Positions 60,501-64,000 of a DNA stretch of 64,000 nucleotides are shown here, piece after piece (positions within the stretch are counted from its first letter, which is position 1; every line of letters starts with the position of its first letter). The stretch is from Mesorhabditis belari. Lineage: Eukaryota; Nematoda; Chromadorea; Rhabditida; Rhabditidae. Position numbers and translations under genes: made by a program. The notes below the pieces were generated by a model. The model was not told the DNA's origin. It made no database searches and saw only the letters and a list, made by a program, of their open reading frames with translations. The stretch is taken from positions 3,571,001 to 3,635,000 of the forward strand of contig CAUEEP010000740.1 of NCBI GenBank assembly GCA_958450365.1, given 5' to 3'.

Positions 60501-62553
60501 CCTTAAACCAAAATGCTCTAATTATTGTGGTACTAGTACCACAATAGTTAGAGCACTTTGGTTTGTAGACTATAAACAAGTTAGAAGTGTTTATAGTCTA
60601 CAAACGTAAACTACAAACACTTCTAACTTGTTTCAAATCTGCTGGATTGACATGATCCTTAGCTCAAAAAAACGAGAATCTCAAGAGCTTTCGAATGAAC
60701 TAAAGTACACTCAAAAAGATCAATGCTAAAGAAAGTTATAGTGGTTTATAGTCTTGATTCGAAACAGACCGTATTCGCGCGTAGTCGAAGCGCTGTAACT
60801 TTCTTTAGCATTGATAATTCTTGGTGTAGCTAAGCAATCTAAAAAAAACAAATGATTTCCAGGCATGAAAGCATCGGTTCTCCGTTGTGAAAGTCAATGT
60901 TTCGAGAGATTATCCTGGGTTAACGGACACAAAGTTCGGAATATCATCGCTTCACATTTCGAGTACATTCACATTTGTCAATACAATTGTGAGCTATTCA
61001 ATTCATATTTTTATAGACATTTTATAGTGATGCGTGGAACGGATGCGTGTACTTCTGTGGCAAATTATCTTCTTTTCGATGATTCTCCATTGATGAGAAG
61101 AAATCGTTTTGCCTATAATCGTCAATATAAAAAAGCCGACCTTTTCACACCGGATCCGGTTTGAAAATTCGAAATTTTCTGAATTCAAAATTTTAGAAGA
61201 TTCTCGCATTGTACAAGAGATCGGTTTTGGAGAAACGGCTACTCGAATACATTGATAAAGAGTTTCGAGTATCGAAGGCGAGTCAGGTAAGGACACTCAC
61301 AAGGGAAGGACACAAGGGAAGGACACAAGGGAAGGACACAAGGGAAGGACACAAGGGAAGGACACAAGGGAAGGTCACAAGGGAAGGTCACAAGGGAAGG
61401 TCACAAGGGAAGGTCACAAGGGAAGGACACAAGGGAAGGACACAAGGGCAGGACACAAGGGCAGGACACAAGGCCGAGGTTGCCATATATCAGAATTTAA
61501 CGCTGATCCCGATGCCGCTATCCGTTTTTGCAAAATGATTCGGAAACGCGAGGAAAACAAGTTTGAGCGGTGAAACATCAAAATAAAATGAAAACAAAAG
61601 TAAGGGGTCGAACCCTAGCTTCTTAGCTGTTCTTGGAAGCCAGACTCTTATCCACTACGCCACAAGAACACTTGCTGAAGCGGTGACAGAAGCGTTATAT
61701 TTCGGAAAAAAAGGAAGCTGGAAAATAAGTTTGAGGCCAAATTCGCGGTCAAAAATCAGTCCTCCTTTTATAGGGCTACCGCCTCGGAACGTGAGCTTGT
61801 GGCGTAGTGGTTAAAGGTCTTTTTTCCGAGACAAGCCATCAACTTCGTTCTCGGGTTCGATCCCTTTCTTTTTTAAATTTTGCCCTAAAAAAGATAGTTT
61901 TTTGAATTATCCCAATCAATAATAAATCTTTCAGTTGGCTCCGGAAAGTTCGAAAGATCGAGAGAAATGGAGTGAAGAGATCGACTCGACAGACTATTTC
62001 CCTTATGATAAAGTCGAGAGGTTGTTGACCGATGGAGAGTGTAAAGTAAGTTCAAAAAATATTACGGTAAATTCTCTATTAGAACGAGCTCTTGATAAAG
62101 TCTATATCTATTTGGAAAAAGTATACAAATTCTTTAAGATCTTAAAATCCTAAGTCTCAAAGCTCCAAATCTCCAAATCAGTTTTATACCTAGAATAGAA
62201 CTGTGATTTTCGATTGAAAAATTAATCTTGACACCATTCTAATAAAAATTACGGTAGGTCATTTAGAAGTTAATGGTAACCTAAGCAAAAAAAGTGATTC
62301 TCTAATATTTAAATGCCATTCAGGTCCTTCGTGCCCCAATTCGAACGAAAATCACGGATCTTCTATTAGACGAACTATCGACCCGTGTCAAGACTGAACT
62401 CTCCATTAACCTTTCCCCACCCTCTTCATCATTTCCATCTTCTCCTCATGTATCTTGTTCTCAAACTCCTCTCGAAGCTCACTGTGATCGATCTCTTGTA
62501 TTATCCATTGATGAGAATGCTTGTTCGATGTGGCTCCCATCATTTCATCAAGG
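57530..62553 (+). CDS. Prolyl 3-hydroxylase/leprecan (CRTAP family)-like protein, 3' end unresolved
   Basis: Secretory-pathway collagen-modifying family. The ATG at 57530 gives a signal peptide (MKLQLLFLFLFIHFVAS). Exons then encode a TPR-like domain with the CXXXC motifs typical of leprecans: CREMC, CRMDC and CESQC. YNLMRGTDACTSVANYLLFDD matches the family's repeat. A later exon (about 62324-62553) has LEAHCDRSLVLS, an HxD iron-binding motif as in the 2-oxoglutarate dioxygenase domain, with ENACSMW aligned to the following Cys/Trp. The distal His and Arg of the dioxygenase were not found before 63345, so the end is missing, badly spliced in my reading, or lost. Introns carry a family A MITE, a 13-bp minisatellite and two tRNA-like sequences. 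Joining near 60290-60865 is uncertain. Confidence 0.8.
58060..58455. mobile_element. Palindromic MITE, family A copy 4, in a leprecan-like gene intron
   Basis: GGGGGTGGGACAAATGTGACC at the left and GGTCGCATTTGTCCCACTCCC at the right. The flanks ATATAAAC and ATATAATG agree in 6 of 8 bases, so the target duplication has decayed. Arms are near-identical to copy 3 except for a deletion in the right arm. Confidence 0.9.
60505..60830. repeat. Cluster of three short inverted repeats
   Basis: GCTCTAATTATTGTGGTAC / GTACCACAATAGTTAGAGC (60513-60555), TTTGTAGACTATAAACA / TGTTTATAGTCTACAAA (60563-60604) and ATCAATGCTAAAGAAAGTTA / TAACTTTCTTTAGCATTGAT (60718-60815), all in one intron of the leprecan-like gene. 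They are probably the remains of foldback elements. Confidence 0.75.
61283..61475. repeat. 13-bp minisatellite (ACAAGGGAAGGAC)n
   Basis: About 14 copies of ACAAGGGAAGGAC with GTC and GCAGG variants. It begins right at the splice donor after the exon ending KASQ and extends that reading frame artificially. Confidence 0.95.
61600..61675 (-). pseudogene. tRNA-like (SINE-type) sequence, minus strand
   Basis: Minus strand TGGCGTAGTGGATAAGAG is a strong A box and AGGGTTCGACCCC a strong B box about 45 bases later. The anticodon stem is not paired. It lies in an intron of the leprecan-like gene. Confidence 0.6.
61791..61874 (+). pseudogene. tRNA-like (SINE-type) sequence, plus strand
   Basis: TGGCGTAGTGGTTAAAGG (A box) and CGGGTTCGATCCC (B box) in tRNA spacing, followed at once by TTTCTTTTTT, a pol III terminator. 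There is no good anticodon or acceptor stem. It faces the copy at 61600-61675 in inverted orientation within the same intron. Confidence 0.62.
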
Positions 62554-63345
62554 GTGTTCCATTGTATTCTGTGTTGAGTAGTGTGTCTTTGTTTGTTAAC
62601 GTTTTGTTTTGTCTTTCAAAGATTCCAAAGAGTAAAGTCTTCAGCAGAAACACACACACATGTATGAAATTTTATAAAAAACGTAAAAACCTCATCACGA
62701 AGCTTATGTCAAGATTACAATAGTTTCTGAAAGTGAACACAAAACGCTTCACCTTTCACCTTTCCACCTCAACCCTCAAATCTTCTCTCAAAAATATCAG
62801 AGAATCGTCTAATCCTTTTCTCTTTTCCCGAAGCGGTGTGATCTCAATGAAGCTTGCTTTCGATTATGTTTGTGTCAAACCGTTTGAGTGTTTTTTTTCT
62901 TACAATACTCACAAGAGGTATCGCAATTTAGTTTTTCTCGTGATGAGAGAAAACCGTGATTTTGCTTTGCTTCAGCAGAAATTAACTGAATGTACTCTTT
63001 GTGAGGACCTACTAATTGGAAAGCCACAATCCATCACGGCTTTGCCGGCCTAATGGCGACAAATCTTTTTGCAGATCACTTTGACCACCTTTTCATCTCA
63101 TTACCGGACCTTACTGTGAAGATTTTTGTAGCGTGGTTTAAACTTTTGCTATTCCATTTTTGTGAGTAAACTTCGAATGCTTTCTCGGCATCGATTCTGT
63201 GACCTGACTAAAAGAAATCTAGGATTTCTTTTTTTGAACTAAAATCTTAACATTTTGCTGGCGGCACGGGGAGTACTTGATTGTAACGCGAGGTGCAATA
63301 TGTAGAAATCGGCTTAGAGAAAATTATAAGAAAAGTTGTAAATAA
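62554..63345. other. Unresolved stretch after the HxD exon
   Basis: Expected to hold the end of the leprecan-like gene. A possible exon follows TTTTTGCAG at about 63076 (HFDHLFISLPDLTVK... to a TAA near 63168), but its phase and similarity are not convincing. An open frame at 62733-63053 has no domain. Confidence 0.4.
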
Positions 63346-63770
63346 ATGTTGCCGCGTTTTTTTTCGCTCCTTGTCACCTCGGGTCTTCTGAGGGAGGAGG
63401 ACGAGCCACGATACACCGGCCACTCCACTCCGCTTCGTTATCGCCCACCACTCCTCGTCCATATCAGCCGAATCGCAGATATATATGGTGAGTTTTTTTT
63501 TAAGTTTTGATCTAAATCCTTTTGCGTTTGTAAAGTTTTCTGAAGTCACTTGTAAGTGTTTTGTTGAATCCTTGCTGAAAGTGCATTGAGTACGGGAGTC
63601 TCAATTTGTGCATTTCTAACGCACGTGCATGAGATTTACGTAAACAATGAGAAAATCTCGATCAGGACGCTGCCCGACTCGGGGTGGTTTCATCTGGATG
63701 GATGTGTGGATGCCGTTCACAATTTTCTTCTCGCCAAACCATCGATTGTGTGGCCGTTTGTTCTTCCAGG
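63346..63770 (+). CDS. Unrecognised gene, first two exons (continues beyond the window or uncertain)
   Basis: Two GC-richer segments look coding. The first starts ATG 63346 (MLPRFFSLLVTSGLLREEDE...) and ends ADIYG at a GTGAGT donor (63488). The second runs from about 63599 (VSICAFLTHVHEIYVNN, LPDSGWFHLDGCVDAVHNF, PSIVWPFVLPG) to a GTGAGC donor at 63770. Phases agree (1/1), but the acceptor GGGAG|TC is weak. I recognise no family. It could also be a later part of the upstream gene. The following sequence contains a hairpin and a mariner end. Confidence 0.45.
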
Positions 63771-63930
63771 TGAGCGATGGATTCAATGATGTACACGCGA
63801 CAATTCTGAAGCATTTGAAATCGAGCAACCTGTTGGCGCTCTTTGGAAACTTCAGAAAGGCCTATTTTTGGCCTTTCTGAAGAACATCTGATAGTTTCTG
63901 GGCCTTAGTTTTTTTTGATTGATGCATACT

Positions 63931-64000
63931 AGGTTGGTGCAAATGAAATTTCGTTTTTTTACAAAGATTAAAGTCATCCAAAATTTTTTTTGATAACAAT
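63931..64000 (+). mobile_element. Mariner-type terminal repeat, cut by the window end
   Basis: CTAGGTTGGTGCAAATGAAATTTCG resembles mariner terminal repeats (shown here in part) and differs from those at 33803 and 52819. Only about 70 bp are inside the window, so its size and coding content are unknown. Confidence 0.5.

Noticed and set aside
61209..61538. A 109-residue frame running from the leprecan-like exon through TREGHKGRTQGKD repeats
   Set aside because: The real exon ends at the GTAAGG donor after KASQ. The remainder is the intronic 13-bp array.

Overview
The window looks like nuclear DNA of a nematode, most likely a rhabditid. The protein-coding genes are split by many short AT-rich introns with TTTTCAG-like 3' splice sites. 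Most start codons sit within a few bases of a TTTCAG/TTTTTAG acceptor, as expected for spliced-leader trans-splicing. The products are animal proteins: an acetylcholine receptor subunit, a peptide GPCR, dystroglycan, a LEM-domain inner nuclear membrane protein, MGAT2 and a leprecan-type collagen hydroxylase. No bacterial operon, phage or CRISPR array was seen. All gene models were read by eye from exon phase and protein similarity, so exon edges are approximate where stated.

Left part (0-17.4 kb). A nicotinamidase (pnc-1 type, +) converges on a mitochondrial GGQ release-factor-like gene (-) and a nicotinamide phosphoribosyltransferase, NAMPT (-). Two alternative routes for recycling nicotinamide to NAD therefore lie within 6 kb of each other. 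C. elegans is known to rely on nicotinamidase and to lack NAMPT, so this is the most striking biology in the window. After a transposon-rich spacer come an alpha-type nicotinic acetylcholine receptor subunit (+) and a FMRFamide-receptor-like GPCR (-). These two converge with almost abutting polyadenylation signals.

Middle (17.4-44.5 kb). There is an unrecognised Ser/Thr/Gln-rich protein (-) and a full dystroglycan (-). The dystroglycan ends in the canonical PPPYVPP tail, but its SEA-like maturation site reads G-K instead of G-S. It is followed by about 14.6 kb without any gene I can support, full of minisatellites and holding one dead mariner.

Right part (44.5-64 kb). This holds a LEM-2/MAN1 homologue (-), a GnT-II (MGAT2, gly-20 type) gene (-), a block of nested foldback and mariner elements, a prolyl-3-hydroxylase/leprecan-like gene (+) whose 3' part is not resolved, and two good exons of an unrecognised gene running off the right end.

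Mobile DNA is abundant and informative. A palindromic hAT-like MITE is present in four copies, three with perfect 8-bp target duplications. Another MITE family has TACCGTAAATACTGTAATA ends. Tc1/mariner remnants, foldback elements and several tRNA-like (SINE-like or tRNA-pseudogene) sequences are also present, many inside introns. Introns and spacers also carry many short-unit minisatellites (10 to 30 bp).
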